64,000 nucleotides of DNA from positions 53,435 to 117,434 of the forward strand of contig NZ_CAJUHF010000005.1 in the NCBI RefSeq assembly GCF_910585845.1, given 5' to 3'. The notes under the pieces were generated by a model. It was not told where the DNA came from. It was given only the letters and a program-made list of their open reading frames with translations, and did not search any database. This stretch comes from an uncultured Bacteroides sp. (GTDB lineage Bacteria > Bacteroidota > Bacteroidia > Bacteroidales > Bacteroidaceae). Within the stretch, counting starts at the first letter, position 1, and every line of letters starts with the position of its first letter. Of this stretch, positions 23,156 through 32,037 are shown in pieces. A program made the translations under genes and the position numbers.

Positions 23156-25306
23156 CTATTCAAACGGCTTACGGAAGGTGCATCCACTCCTCCATTCGGA
23201 ACATCCGTAAGCTGTCTTTCCTTTGATCACTGTACCCTTCCCACACAACGGACAGGGTTGTCCTTCCGTCACCGGTGTATCCGCCTTTGCCTCTGTTTTC
23301 TTCTTGCGCGGTTTGCTTTCCCGTTTGGGCTTCGGTTCCGTTTGTTCTTTAGCCGTTTTCCCGCCCCGCTTCTTGCCGGTGGCCGATGCTTCCTGAACCG
23401 CTTGCTCAATCGTGATATGCCGGTTCGTATTGTCGGAAAGCACACTCATCACAATTTCCGAAACCATCTGTTTCAGCTCTTCCAGGAACTGGGCGGCATT
23501 GTATGTCTTTCTTTCAATCTCGCGCAGTTTCTTTTCCCAGATACCCGTCAGTTCTGCCGATTTCAGCAATTCTTCGTGGATAATCTGAATCAACTCCACT
23601 CCGGTAGGTGTGGCAATCAGGTTCTTCTTCTCCTTGCGGATATAATTCCGCTTGAAGAGCGTTTCGATGATGGCAGCACGGGTAGACGGGCGACCGATAC
23701 CGTTCTCTTTCAACGCATCGCGCAATTCATCGTTATCTACCAACTTACCTGCCGTCTCCATAGCACGCAGCAAGGTTGCCTCCGTATAGGGACGAGGAGG
23801 CTGCGTCCATTTCTCATACAAACTGGGGACATGAGGTCCGCTCTCGCCCTTTACAAATTGCGGCAGCACTTTCTCTTCATCGCCCGCCTTTTCCTCTTTC
23901 TCTTCCGGCGACTGCACACCCGGAGTGCCGAAGAGAACTCTCCACCCCGGAGCCAAAATTTGTTTACCGGTAGCCTTAAATTCAATCTCTTCCACTACAC
24001 CCATCACCGTAGTCGTAGCAAACTTACAATCAGGATAGAACACGGCTATGAAGCGGCGTGCAATGAGGTCGAATACCCGGCGTTCCATGTCTGTCAGGTT
24101 CTGAGGATATTGCCCGGTGGGAATGATGGCATGGTGGTCGGTGACCTTGGAATTATCGAACACCTTCTTCGACTTCAGCAGGACGGTTCCTTCCAGAGGT
24201 TTCGTAAAGGCTTCATAATCACGTAACCCTTTCAGTATGCCCGGGCACTTGGGATAAATATCATCGCTAAGGAAAGTAGTATCCACACGCGGGTAAGTGG
24301 CGACCTTCTTTTCGTAGAGCGACTGGATAATCTTCAATGTCTCATCGGCGGAATAAGCGAACTTCTTGTTACATTCCACCTGCAAGGAGGTCAGGTCGAA
24401 CAATCGGGGCGGCGCTTCCTTGCCTTCCTTCTTGGTTACGTTCGTAATCGTAAAGGGAGAATTCTTGATCTGTTCCAACAAAGCCATCCCCTGTTCCTGG
24501 CTGGTGATGGGGTCTATTCCCCGGTTTTCTTCCTCTTTCTTGGGCTTCTTTCCGGCGGCAATGGCCTCCTTGTTCTTTTCTGCTTCCAGAATCAGTTCTT
24601 CCTCGCTCTTCCTGATGAGGGCGGCGAAGGTGGTATCGCGGTACACGGTCTTCAGTTCCCAATACTGCTTGGGCACGAAGTTCTGTATCTCCAGCTGCCG
24701 GTTTACGATAAGCGCAAGCGTGGGTGTCTGTACACGTCCGATGGAAAGCACCTGCTTGTTCTGCCCGTACTTCATGGTGTAGAGGCGCGTAGCATTCATC
24801 CCCAACAGCCAGTCGCCGATGGCGCGCGACAGTCCTGCTTCATACAGGGGCTGGAAGTCGGAAGCATCTTTCAACTTGGCAAACCCCTCACGAATAGCCT
24901 CTTCCGTCAACGAAGAGATCCATAGTCGCTTCACCGGACAGCGTGCTCCGGCTTTCTGCATCACCCAACGTTGAATCAGCTCTCCCTCTTGACCGGCATC
25001 ACCACAGTTTATGATCATGTCGGCTTTCTGCATAAGGGTTTCTATCGTGTGGAACTGCCGTTCGTAAGTAGGGTTACTGATCAGTTTGATGCCGAAACGG
25101 GGCGGTATCATGGGCAGGCTTCCTAAGCTCCATGCTTTCCAGTTAGGCGTATATTCATGCGGTTCTTTCAGTGTACAGAGGTGTCCGAACGTCCAAGTCA
25201 CCTGGTATCCGTTTCCTTCGATGTATCCGTCCTTCTTCTCTTTCGCTCCCAATACATCGGCTATATCACGTGCCACAGAGGGCTTTTCGGCAATACAAAC
25301 TATCAT
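23156..25306 (-). CDS. topB: DNA topoisomerase III
   Basis: A 716-residue type IA topoisomerase. The Toprim domain holds AEKPSVARDIADVLG and the acidic triad in NCGDAGQEGELI near residue 100; the active-site tyrosine is in ATYPRVDTTFL near 337; EATLLRAME and GIGRPSTRAAIIETL mark domains further on. The C-terminal tail is lysine-rich (about 640-670) and ends in one zinc-finger-like repeat CPLCGKGTV ... YGCSEWRSGC. It unlinks single strands and decatenates replication intermediates. In Bacteroides several topB copies exist, some on mobile elements; this one has chromosomal neighbours. Confidence 0.95.
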   Translation of the reverse strand: MIVCIAEKPSVARDIADVLGAKEKKDGYIEGNGYQVTWTFGHLCTLKEPHEYTPNWKAWSLGSLPMIPPRFGIKLISNPTYERQFHTIETLMQKADMIINCGDAGQEGELIQRWVMQKAGARCPVKRLWISSLTEEAIREGFAKLKDASDFQPLYEAGLSRAIGDWLLGMNATRLYTMKYGQNKQVLSIGRVQTPTLALIVNRQLEIQNFVPKQYWELKTVYRDTTFAALIRKSEEELILEAEKNKEAIAAGKKPKKEEENRGIDPITSQEQGMALLEQIKNSPFTITNVTKKEGKEAPPRLFDLTSLQVECNKKFAYSADETLKIIQSLYEKKVATYPRVDTTFLSDDIYPKCPGILKGLRDYEAFTKPLEGTVLLKSKKVFDNSKVTDHHAIIPTGQYPQNLTDMERRVFDLIARRFIAVFYPDCKFATTTVMGVVEEIEFKATGKQILAPGWRVLFGTPGVQSPEEKEEKAGDEEKVLPQFVKGESGPHVPSLYEKWTQPPRPYTEATLLRAMETAGKLVDNDELRDALKENGIGRPSTRAAIIETLFKRNYIRKEKKNLIATPTGVELIQIIHEELLKSAELTGIWEKKLREIERKTYNAAQFLEELKQMVSEIVMSVLSDNTNRHITIEQAVQEASATGKKRGGKTAKEQTEPKPKRESKPRKKKTEAKADTPVTEGQPCPLCGKGTVIKGKTAYGCSEWRSGCTFRKPFE

Positions 25307-25327
25307 TTCATCTTCATTTTAACGGAG

Positions 25328-25359
25328 CAAAAGTAATGCAATCCACAAACAGAAGCAAA
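25328..25359 (-). promoter_or_regulatory. Promoter of topB
   Basis: On the minus strand TTTG (25359-25356), 20 bases, then TACTTTTG (25335-25328): a full match to the Bacteroidales pattern, 22 bases before the topB ATG. Confidence 0.75.
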
Positions 25360-25418
25360 TTTATTTGCATAAAGTACCTTTTTCATCCCAGACAGACACG
25401 AAGTATAAAGTAAATCAC

Positions 25419-25426
25419 TATTTTTG
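25419..25426 (+). promoter_or_regulatory. -7 element before the SNF2 helicase gene
   Basis: TATTTTTG fits TAnnTTTG, about 68 bases before the ATG; no clear -33 TTTG is seen. Confidence 0.4.
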
Positions 25427-25493
25427 CAAAAACTTTGGAAAAGAACCTGTTTCGTCCAGTATATATATACCCTAATAGCAACATTACAACAAC

Positions 25494-28400
25494 ATGCAGA
25501 AGAACCTGATACTTAAAGTTGACCATAACCAAATTAAAATATTAAAACCCTACGAAAAAAAATTATTATGCTTCTATGCCTACATAGGCGACGAAGTTAC
25601 GGACAAGCATTTGGTTCTTTTCAGTTCCCTCCAACAAAAGCATAACATAAATCCGGATGAAAGCGTCAAAAAACTGATAAATCTTTCATTCCTAACTCTA
25701 TATAACTATAATTGGCAGACAAGGAAATATACATATCAGATTTCCATCGAATCCTATCTCACCGTACTACACTTCCTGATAACCCAGCAACCGGAATGGT
25801 TTGCCGAGTTCGAGGACATGAAAATCAAACGGAATACTTTCTCCACCTGTATCTCCCAATACCTCCAGGCAAACATCCAAGGGAAAAAGGAACAGATAAA
25901 CGGCACGTTTCCTTTCCTACAACTGGTTCCCCGCTTGCTTCCCGTAGCCTTTGAGCCTTCATTCATGCAACTGATATCCGGCATGAACGAAGAAATGTTC
26001 TGCCATACATTCCTCTCCTTATTAGTCTATATGCAGAAAAACGACCTGCTTGACTCTGAAAACATGATGCCGATGTTGCTCGAACAGAAAACGTTGTCGC
26101 CGACCAATAGGGAACTGTTGAAAGAGGCACTTGCCTTATATCGATATTATTCGCACGGAGAATATGCGCCATCGAAGGAAAAGCCGCAAACCCTGTTCGG
26201 GATAATACTCGAAGGTGTCCGCGCCATGCATGCACAAAAGTACAAAGAAGCAACGGCCTTCTTTGACAAAGCACTGAAAATACGCAATAAAGAAGCAAAG
26301 GAGAAAAACATATTCGACAACTTCCTGAACTGCTATTTTCTGATGATGAACTACGTGCACGAAGGTTCGTCCGGCAGCATGAAGAAGCTGGAACAGTTCT
26401 TGAAGAAGAATGACACAAAGAGTAATCCCGAGATGCTGTCGGCACTCATCGTCGCAGATGCTTTCTGCAACGAAAAAGTAGAAGCCCAGCCATATCTTGT
26501 GGAGCACATATTCACAGAAGACAAATACCACCTTGTCGCTTCCCCTGCTACCAAGCACATGGGATATCTGTTCTGCAAATACTTCGGACTGAAATCCATC
26601 GAGATTCCGGACGGGCAAAGCAAAATAATTCCCCAACAAGCCATCTACAGGCACGAACTCTCTGCCTACCTACCCCTGTCACAAGAAGAAAGGAAGATGC
26701 TGGCCGATGCCTACGGGGATGCTCCCGCCCTGACTTCCATACCCCGAAAGCAGCCTTGGGAAATCGTAATAGAGAACATCCTGAAAAAGGAACAGGAACA
26801 ACACACAGGCAAAGGATCCAAAGAGGGACGTATCGCATATCTTATCAGAGGATCAAACCTCGTGGAAATACGCGAACAAGGCATCTTGAAATCGGGTGCA
26901 TGGAGCAGCGGAAAGACCATATCAGAAGCACGATACTTAGCAGAAGGTTCCAAACTGATGGACGAAACGGACCATAAAGTCTGGAACCTGTTGCTTAAGA
27001 GAAAAAGCTATATGTTCTCCATAGAAGACATCCTGCCCGCCCTGGTCGGCTCTGACCGGGTGTTCACCGGATATTATGCCCCCTTCACCCCCGTTACCGT
27101 CAGAGAAGAGAAACCATACTTGTACATCACCCAAACCGCGGAAGGATTCGCCGTGTCATCCAACATTCCGCTGTCCAAAATCAATGGAAGTATAAAGGAA
27201 CACATTATACTGAAGGAATCGGACACCCTATACACCGTAATTCCCATTACCAACAAACAGTGGAACTACTATAAGCGCCTGATGAATGTAGGTACCTTTC
27301 CTCCCGAAGCCGAGCAAGCCTTGAAGGCATTCCTGCCCCAAATCAGCAAGACAGTAGAGGTACATTCCCCTTTGTTGGAAAACGGCTCCACATTAGAGAG
27401 CGTAAATGGAAGCGCAAGCATCTGCCTGCAAGTGGCTCCGGAGAGCGAATGTTTCTGCATGACCTTCTGCGTAAGGCCGCTGTCGGGCGGACAGAAAACA
27501 TTTGCACCCGGAAAAGGAGCATCCGTCATATTTGACGAAGCCGACGGGAAACGCCTGCAAGTGAAACGGCAACTCACTCAAGAATGGAAAAACTACGAAG
27601 CCCTGAACAACTTCATGGAAGATGCCTTCGACAGAAGTTTCAACGGGTTCAGCAACAATATGTTATATATCCATGAGATGCTTGACATGCTGGAATTTGT
27701 CCGACAAGCCCCAGACACCTATTTCATAGAATGGCCGGAGGAAAAAAAATTGAATTTACACACTTTTCTATCTTCCTCCGACTGTAGTATCAGCCTGAAG
27801 GCAAAAGGTAACTGGTTTGAAGTGGAAGGCGAGATACGCATAGACGAACAAACCGTGTTGAGTGCGGCCCAACTGTTGGAAATATTAGGGAATGCTCCTG
27901 CCAAATACATCCGGCTGAACGAAACAGATTACCTAAAACTGGATGACATGTTGCGGAAACAGTTGCAGAAGCTGGAAGCACTCTCCATCAAAGAACGTGG
28001 CAAAATGAAAATCTCCGGTTTCAATGCCGGCCTATTAGGCGAAGCCTTGGAAGGAGAACTGAAAATAGAATGCGACAAATCGGTCGATACCCTCCGCAAG
28101 AAGATACGGAAAAGTTTGAAACTTGCTCCGGAAGTCCCTACTACCCTGCAAGCTTCTTTGCGTAACTACCAGGAAGACGGGTTCCAATGGATCGTACGGC
28201 TGAACAGCTGGGGAGCTGGTGCCTGTCTCGCCGACGACATGGGTTTGGGAAAGACGATACAAACCATCGCCTTCTTACTATACAAAGCGAATGAAGGAGC
28301 CTCGCTTGTGATTGCACCGGCATCGGTCATCCCCAACTGGAGAAACGAACTGCAACGCTTCGCCCCCACCCTGAAAATATCCATACTCAATGAAAGCACC

Positions 28401-29534
28401 GACCGCCGGACACTGATAGATACCGAAGCGGGCGGCAGCGTGATACTCTCCACCTACGGCCTCTTGGTGACGGAAGAAGAAGCGCTTGTCTCGAAAAAAT
28501 GGAATGTCGTCTGTCTTGATGAAGCCCATACCATCAAGAACCGGGATACCAAAATGTCCAAAGTAGCCATGCGCTTGCAAGCTGACAACAAACTAATACT
28601 GACCGGTACACCCATACAAAACCACCTCAGCGAACTGTGGAACCTGTTTGCATTCATCACACCCGGCATGTTGGGTAGTTACGAACAGTTCAGCCGCAAA
28701 TACATCACCCCCATCGAACAAGAAGGAAACAAAGAAAAGCAGCGTCAACTAAAACGCATCGTAAGCCCCTTCATGCTACGCCGCACCAAAACAGAAGTAT
28801 TGGAAGAACTTCCCGACAAAATGGAAATCATCCTACCTGTGGAACTATCCGAAAAAGAAATGTCAATATATGAAGCCCTACGGCTCGAAGCCAAAAAAGA
28901 AATTGAGACGACAAGCGGTGTCAATGTCAGCACTCTGGCAGCAATCACCCGTTTGCGCCAGGCCGCCTGTGCCATGTATCTGACCAACCCGGCATTAGGA
29001 ACGTCCTGCTCCAAAATACAGATGCTCGTCAGCCTCATCAACGAAATTAAAGAAGGGAACAACCGTGTACTGATATTCAGCCAATTCACCTCGTTCTTGG
29101 AGCTGGTACGCCGGACACTTGACGAAGCAAACGAAAAGTACCTTTACCTAGACGGCTCCACCAACATGAAGCAACGGGAAAAGATGGTCAAGCAGTTCCA
29201 GCAAGGAGAATGCCCGCTGTTCCTTATCAGCCTGAAAGCCGGAGGACTGGGATTGAACCTGACCGGTGCCAACTACGTCATTCACCTGGACCCTTGGTGG
29301 AATCCTGCTATCGAGCAACAGGCTACCGACCGCGCCTACCGTATCGGGCAACAAAAGAAAGTGACCGTCTACCACCTCATTGCCCAACACACCATCGAGG
29401 AAAAGATATTGCGCCTGCACCACACCAAACGCAACCTTGCCGACTCGCTGATAGAAGGCAACAATATAAGCCACAAACTGACAGAAAAAGAGTTGCTGGA
29501 ATTGCTGACCGAAGAAACCGATGAAGACAACTGA
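25494..29534 (+). CDS. SNF2-family DEAD/DEAH-box helicase, very large
   Basis: A 1346-residue protein. The C-terminal 500 residues are a SNF2 motor: LADDMGLGKTIQTIAF (Walker A, near 912), DEAHTIKN (Walker B, near 1009), LTGTPIQNHLSELW near 1040, and in the second lobe FSQFTSFLELV, LISLKAGGLGLNLTGA and ATDRAYRIGQ near 1278. The first 850 residues are of a helical, repeat-like kind with no recognised domain, apart from a beta-rich part about 720-860 before the motor. Bacterial SNF2 proteins of this class remodel RNA polymerase-DNA complexes or act in repair or phage defence; none of these can be chosen here. It is a single gene. Confidence 0.93.
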   Translation: MQKNLILKVDHNQIKILKPYEKKLLCFYAYIGDEVTDKHLVLFSSLQQKHNINPDESVKKLINLSFLTLYNYNWQTRKYTYQISIESYLTVLHFLITQQPEWFAEFEDMKIKRNTFSTCISQYLQANIQGKKEQINGTFPFLQLVPRLLPVAFEPSFMQLISGMNEEMFCHTFLSLLVYMQKNDLLDSENMMPMLLEQKTLSPTNRELLKEALALYRYYSHGEYAPSKEKPQTLFGIILEGVRAMHAQKYKEATAFFDKALKIRNKEAKEKNIFDNFLNCYFLMMNYVHEGSSGSMKKLEQFLKKNDTKSNPEMLSALIVADAFCNEKVEAQPYLVEHIFTEDKYHLVASPATKHMGYLFCKYFGLKSIEIPDGQSKIIPQQAIYRHELSAYLPLSQEERKMLADAYGDAPALTSIPRKQPWEIVIENILKKEQEQHTGKGSKEGRIAYLIRGSNLVEIREQGILKSGAWSSGKTISEARYLAEGSKLMDETDHKVWNLLLKRKSYMFSIEDILPALVGSDRVFTGYYAPFTPVTVREEKPYLYITQTAEGFAVSSNIPLSKINGSIKEHIILKESDTLYTVIPITNKQWNYYKRLMNVGTFPPEAEQALKAFLPQISKTVEVHSPLLENGSTLESVNGSASICLQVAPESECFCMTFCVRPLSGGQKTFAPGKGASVIFDEADGKRLQVKRQLTQEWKNYEALNNFMEDAFDRSFNGFSNNMLYIHEMLDMLEFVRQAPDTYFIEWPEEKKLNLHTFLSSSDCSISLKAKGNWFEVEGEIRIDEQTVLSAAQLLEILGNAPAKYIRLNETDYLKLDDMLRKQLQKLEALSIKERGKMKISGFNAGLLGEALEGELKIECDKSVDTLRKKIRKSLKLAPEVPTTLQASLRNYQEDGFQWIVRLNSWGAGACLADDMGLGKTIQTIAFLLYKANEGASLVIAPASVIPNWRNELQRFAPTLKISILNESTDRRTLIDTEAGGSVILSTYGLLVTEEEALVSKKWNVVCLDEAHTIKNRDTKMSKVAMRLQADNKLILTGTPIQNHLSELWNLFAFITPGMLGSYEQFSRKYITPIEQEGNKEKQRQLKRIVSPFMLRRTKTEVLEELPDKMEIILPVELSEKEMSIYEALRLEAKKEIETTSGVNVSTLAAITRLRQAACAMYLTNPALGTSCSKIQMLVSLINEIKEGNNRVLIFSQFTSFLELVRRTLDEANEKYLYLDGSTNMKQREKMVKQFQQGECPLFLISLKAGGLGLNLTGANYVIHLDPWWNPAIEQQATDRAYRIGQQKKVTVYHLIAQHTIEEKILRLHHTKRNLADSLIEGNNISHKLTEKELLELLTEETDEDN

Positions 29535-29555
29535 TAATACTTCACATACAGGCAT

Positions 29556-29618
29556 AAAAAAAGGAGTACCGCTGTACTCCAACCTTTGTTAACCTTAAAT
29601 CTAATACTATGAAAAACA
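29556..29618 (-). ncRNA. Predicted small RNA (about 63 nt) with own promoter and terminator
   Basis: On the minus strand a perfect promoter (29654-29624) is followed by about 40 bases without coding potential, then the perfect hairpin GGAGTAC-AGCG-GTACTCC (29580-29563) and seven T residues (29562-29556). Promoter and terminator thus define a transcript of about 60-65 bases that leads into no gene. The 26-codon frame on the other strand (29609-29689) is taken as a shadow. Confidence 0.65.
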
Positions 29619-29623
29619 CAGTG

Positions 29624-29654
29624 CAAATGTACGGACTTTTAGCGAACTTGCAAA
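29624..29654 (-). promoter_or_regulatory. Promoter of the predicted small RNA
   Basis: TTTG (29654-29651), 19 bases, TACATTTG (29631-29624) on the minus strand, an exact -33/-7 match. Confidence 0.75.
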
Positions 29655-29695
29655 TTATCCAAGAAAAAAAAGCATGTTTAATAACATAATTTAAT

Positions 29696-29734
29696 AAGAA
29701 AGGGCGGATATGTAAATACATGCCGCCCTTTCTT
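29696..29734 (-). terminator. Terminator after mutB
   Basis: AAGAAAGGGCGG (29696-29707) and its complement (29723-29734) form a 12-bp stem with an inner ATGTA/TACAT pairing; it lies 20 bases past the mutB stop. Confidence 0.8.
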
Positions 29735-29753
29735 AATATTTCGGTCTATCCTT

Positions 29754-31901
29754 TTATTCTTCTTCCATCAGGATTTCCAGAATCTGGCAAGCAGCCTTAG
29801 CTACCGGAGAACCGGGGCCGAAGATGGCAGCTACGCCGGCCCTGTACAAGAAATCATAATCTTGGGCAGGAATCACACCACCGGCAATGACGATGATGTC
29901 CTCGCGTCCCAGTTTCTTCAGTTCGTCAATAATCTGCGGAATCAACGTCTTATGTCCGGCAGCCAGTGAAGAAACACCCACTACGTGAACATCATTTTCA
30001 ACTGCTTCGCGGGCAGCTTCGGCAGGTGTCTGGAACAAAGGTCCCATGTCGACATCGAAACCACAGTCGGCATAACCGGTTGCAACCACTTTGGCACCAC
30101 GGTCATGACCGTCCTGTCCCATTTTCGCTATCATGATGCGAGGTTGACGTCCCTCTTTCTTTGCGAACTTCTCTGCCAGCTCGCAGGCACGCTTGAAGTC
30201 GCTGTCGTTCTTACTCTCTGATGAATACACGCCTGAAATAGTTCTGATTACTGCTTTATAACGTCCTACAATCTTCTCACAAGCATAGGAGATCTCACCC
30301 AGCGTTGCGCGAACGCGGGCAGCCTCGACGGCAAGTTCGAGCAAGTTGCCCTCCTTTGTCTCTACACACTTGGTGATGGCATCCAGTGCTTTCTGCACAG
30401 CGGCCTCGTCACGACCTTCCTTCAATACCTTCAGGTTGGCTATCTGCTCCTGACGGACTGCCGTATTATCGATTTCAAGGATGTCAATCGGAGCTTCCTT
30501 CTCCAACCTGTACTTATTCACACCGACAATGGTCTGCGAACCGGAGTCGATACGTGCCTGTGTACGTGCGGCAGCCTCTTCGATACGCATCTTGGGAATA
30601 CCGGTTTCGATGGCTTTTGCCATACCGCCCAGCTTTTCTACTTCCTGAATCAGCTCCCAAGCCTTGTGAGCCAATTCGTTGGTCAGCGTCTCTACATAGT
30701 AGGAGCCACCCCACGGGTCGACATTCTTGCAGATGTACGTCTCTTCCTGGATGTAAATCTGAGTGTTGCGGGCAATACGTGCTGAGAAGTCGGTGGGCAA
30801 TGCGATCGCCTCATCCAAAGCATTGGTATGCAGAGACTGCGTGTGTCCCAATGCAGCAGCCATAGCCTCGATACAAGTACGACCTACATTGTTGAAGGGG
30901 TCTTGCTCGGTCAGTGACCAACCGGAGGTCTGGGAGTGGGTACGCAGGGCAAGGGATTTCGGGTTCTTCGGATTGAACTGTTTCACGATCTTCGCCCACA
31001 GCATACGTGCGGCACGCATCTTGGCTATTTCCATGAAGTGGTTGGTTCCGATAGCCCAGAAGAAGGAGAGGCGCGGAGCGAAAGCATCAATGTCGATACC
31101 CGCCGCAACACCGGCACGGAGGTATTCGAGACCGTCCGCCAAGGTGTAGGCCAGCTCAATATCGGCCGTAGCACCGGCTTCCTGCATGTGATAACCGGAG
31201 ATGGAGATCGAATTGAACTTCGGCATCTTCTGTGAAGTATATTCAAAGATGTCGGAGATGATCTTCATGGAGAATGCAGGCGGATAGATATAGGTGTTGC
31301 GCACCATAAACTCTTTCAGGATATCGTTCTGGATCGTACCGGCCATTTCCTCCAGTTTGGCACCTTGCTCCAGGCCGGCATTGATGTAGAAGGCAAGCAC
31401 CGGAAGCACGGCACCGTTCATCGTCATTGAGACGGACATCTTGTTCAAGGGAATACCATCAAAGAGCACCTTCATGTTTTCCAATGAGCAAATAGACACA
31501 CCGGCTTTACCTACGTCGCCTACCACACGTTCGTGGTCGGGGTCGTAACCGCGGTGCGTAGCCAAGTCGAAGGCTACGGACAAACCTTTCTGACCGGAAG
31601 CCAGGTTGCGGCGATAGAATGCGTTCGACTCTTCGGCCGTAGAGAATCCGGCATACTGGCGGATGGTCCAGGGGCGCAACGTGTACATCACTGAGTACGG
31701 GCCGCGCAGATAGGGAGGCAGACCGGCAGCATAGCCCAGATGTTCCATGCCTTCGAGGTCTTCTTTCGTATAAACAGGCTTCACTTCGATGTGTTCCGGC
31801 GTTTTCCAGTCAGCATGGATGCCGTTAGCCTTTTGCCACTCAGCACCGTTCACGGGCTGGAATGCGGCATATATATCTAAGTTCTTGAAATCTTTTCTCA
31901 T
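29754..31901 (-). CDS. mutB: Methylmalonyl-CoA mutase, large (catalytic) subunit
   Basis: A 715-residue adenosylcobalamin enzyme that interconverts succinyl-CoA and (R)-methylmalonyl-CoA, the key step to propionate in Bacteroides. The TIM-barrel half begins at YTKEDLEGMEHLGY and holds GPYSVMYTLRPWTIRQYAGF (substrate-binding Tyr/Arg), GKAGVSIC and SISGYHMQEAG. The C-terminal B12 domain carries KMGQDGHDRGAKV near residue 595, with the histidine that replaces the lower cobalt ligand, followed by VGVSSLAAGH and IAGGVIPAQD. It follows mutA with a 122-base gap of GTTGAC-type repeats. Confidence 0.97.
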   Translation of the reverse strand: MRKDFKNLDIYAAFQPVNGAEWQKANGIHADWKTPEHIEVKPVYTKEDLEGMEHLGYAAGLPPYLRGPYSVMYTLRPWTIRQYAGFSTAEESNAFYRRNLASGQKGLSVAFDLATHRGYDPDHERVVGDVGKAGVSICSLENMKVLFDGIPLNKMSVSMTMNGAVLPVLAFYINAGLEQGAKLEEMAGTIQNDILKEFMVRNTYIYPPAFSMKIISDIFEYTSQKMPKFNSISISGYHMQEAGATADIELAYTLADGLEYLRAGVAAGIDIDAFAPRLSFFWAIGTNHFMEIAKMRAARMLWAKIVKQFNPKNPKSLALRTHSQTSGWSLTEQDPFNNVGRTCIEAMAAALGHTQSLHTNALDEAIALPTDFSARIARNTQIYIQEETYICKNVDPWGGSYYVETLTNELAHKAWELIQEVEKLGGMAKAIETGIPKMRIEEAAARTQARIDSGSQTIVGVNKYRLEKEAPIDILEIDNTAVRQEQIANLKVLKEGRDEAAVQKALDAITKCVETKEGNLLELAVEAARVRATLGEISYACEKIVGRYKAVIRTISGVYSSESKNDSDFKRACELAEKFAKKEGRQPRIMIAKMGQDGHDRGAKVVATGYADCGFDVDMGPLFQTPAEAAREAVENDVHVVGVSSLAAGHKTLIPQIIDELKKLGREDIIVIAGGVIPAQDYDFLYRAGVAAIFGPGSPVAKAACQILEILMEEE

Positions 31902-31910
31902 ATTACTTCT

Positions 31911-32037
31911 TTTTAGTTGACGAGGATTCAGGTGGTAAGTTGACCTGCTTTTTCTCTTGGTTCCTTATTCCTTTCTTCCTTTGTCAACTTGTTTACTGGT
32001 CAACAGGTTCCCTTCTCCCCTTGTTAACTTAATAACT
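31911..32037. repeat. GTTGAC/GTCAAC-rich spacer between mutA and mutB
   Basis: Blocks such as TTAGTTGACGAGG, TAAGTTGACC, TTTGTCAACTTG, CTGGTCAACAGG and CTTGTTAACTTAA alternate in both orientations. Similar words stand at 1200-1312. It may fold in the mutAB message; no T-run terminator is seen. Confidence 0.45.

Noticed and set aside
29609..29689. 26-codon plus-strand frame starting ATGAAAAACACA
   Set aside because: It lies antisense to the promoter and 5' part of the predicted small RNA and has no ribosome-binding site; taken as a shadow.
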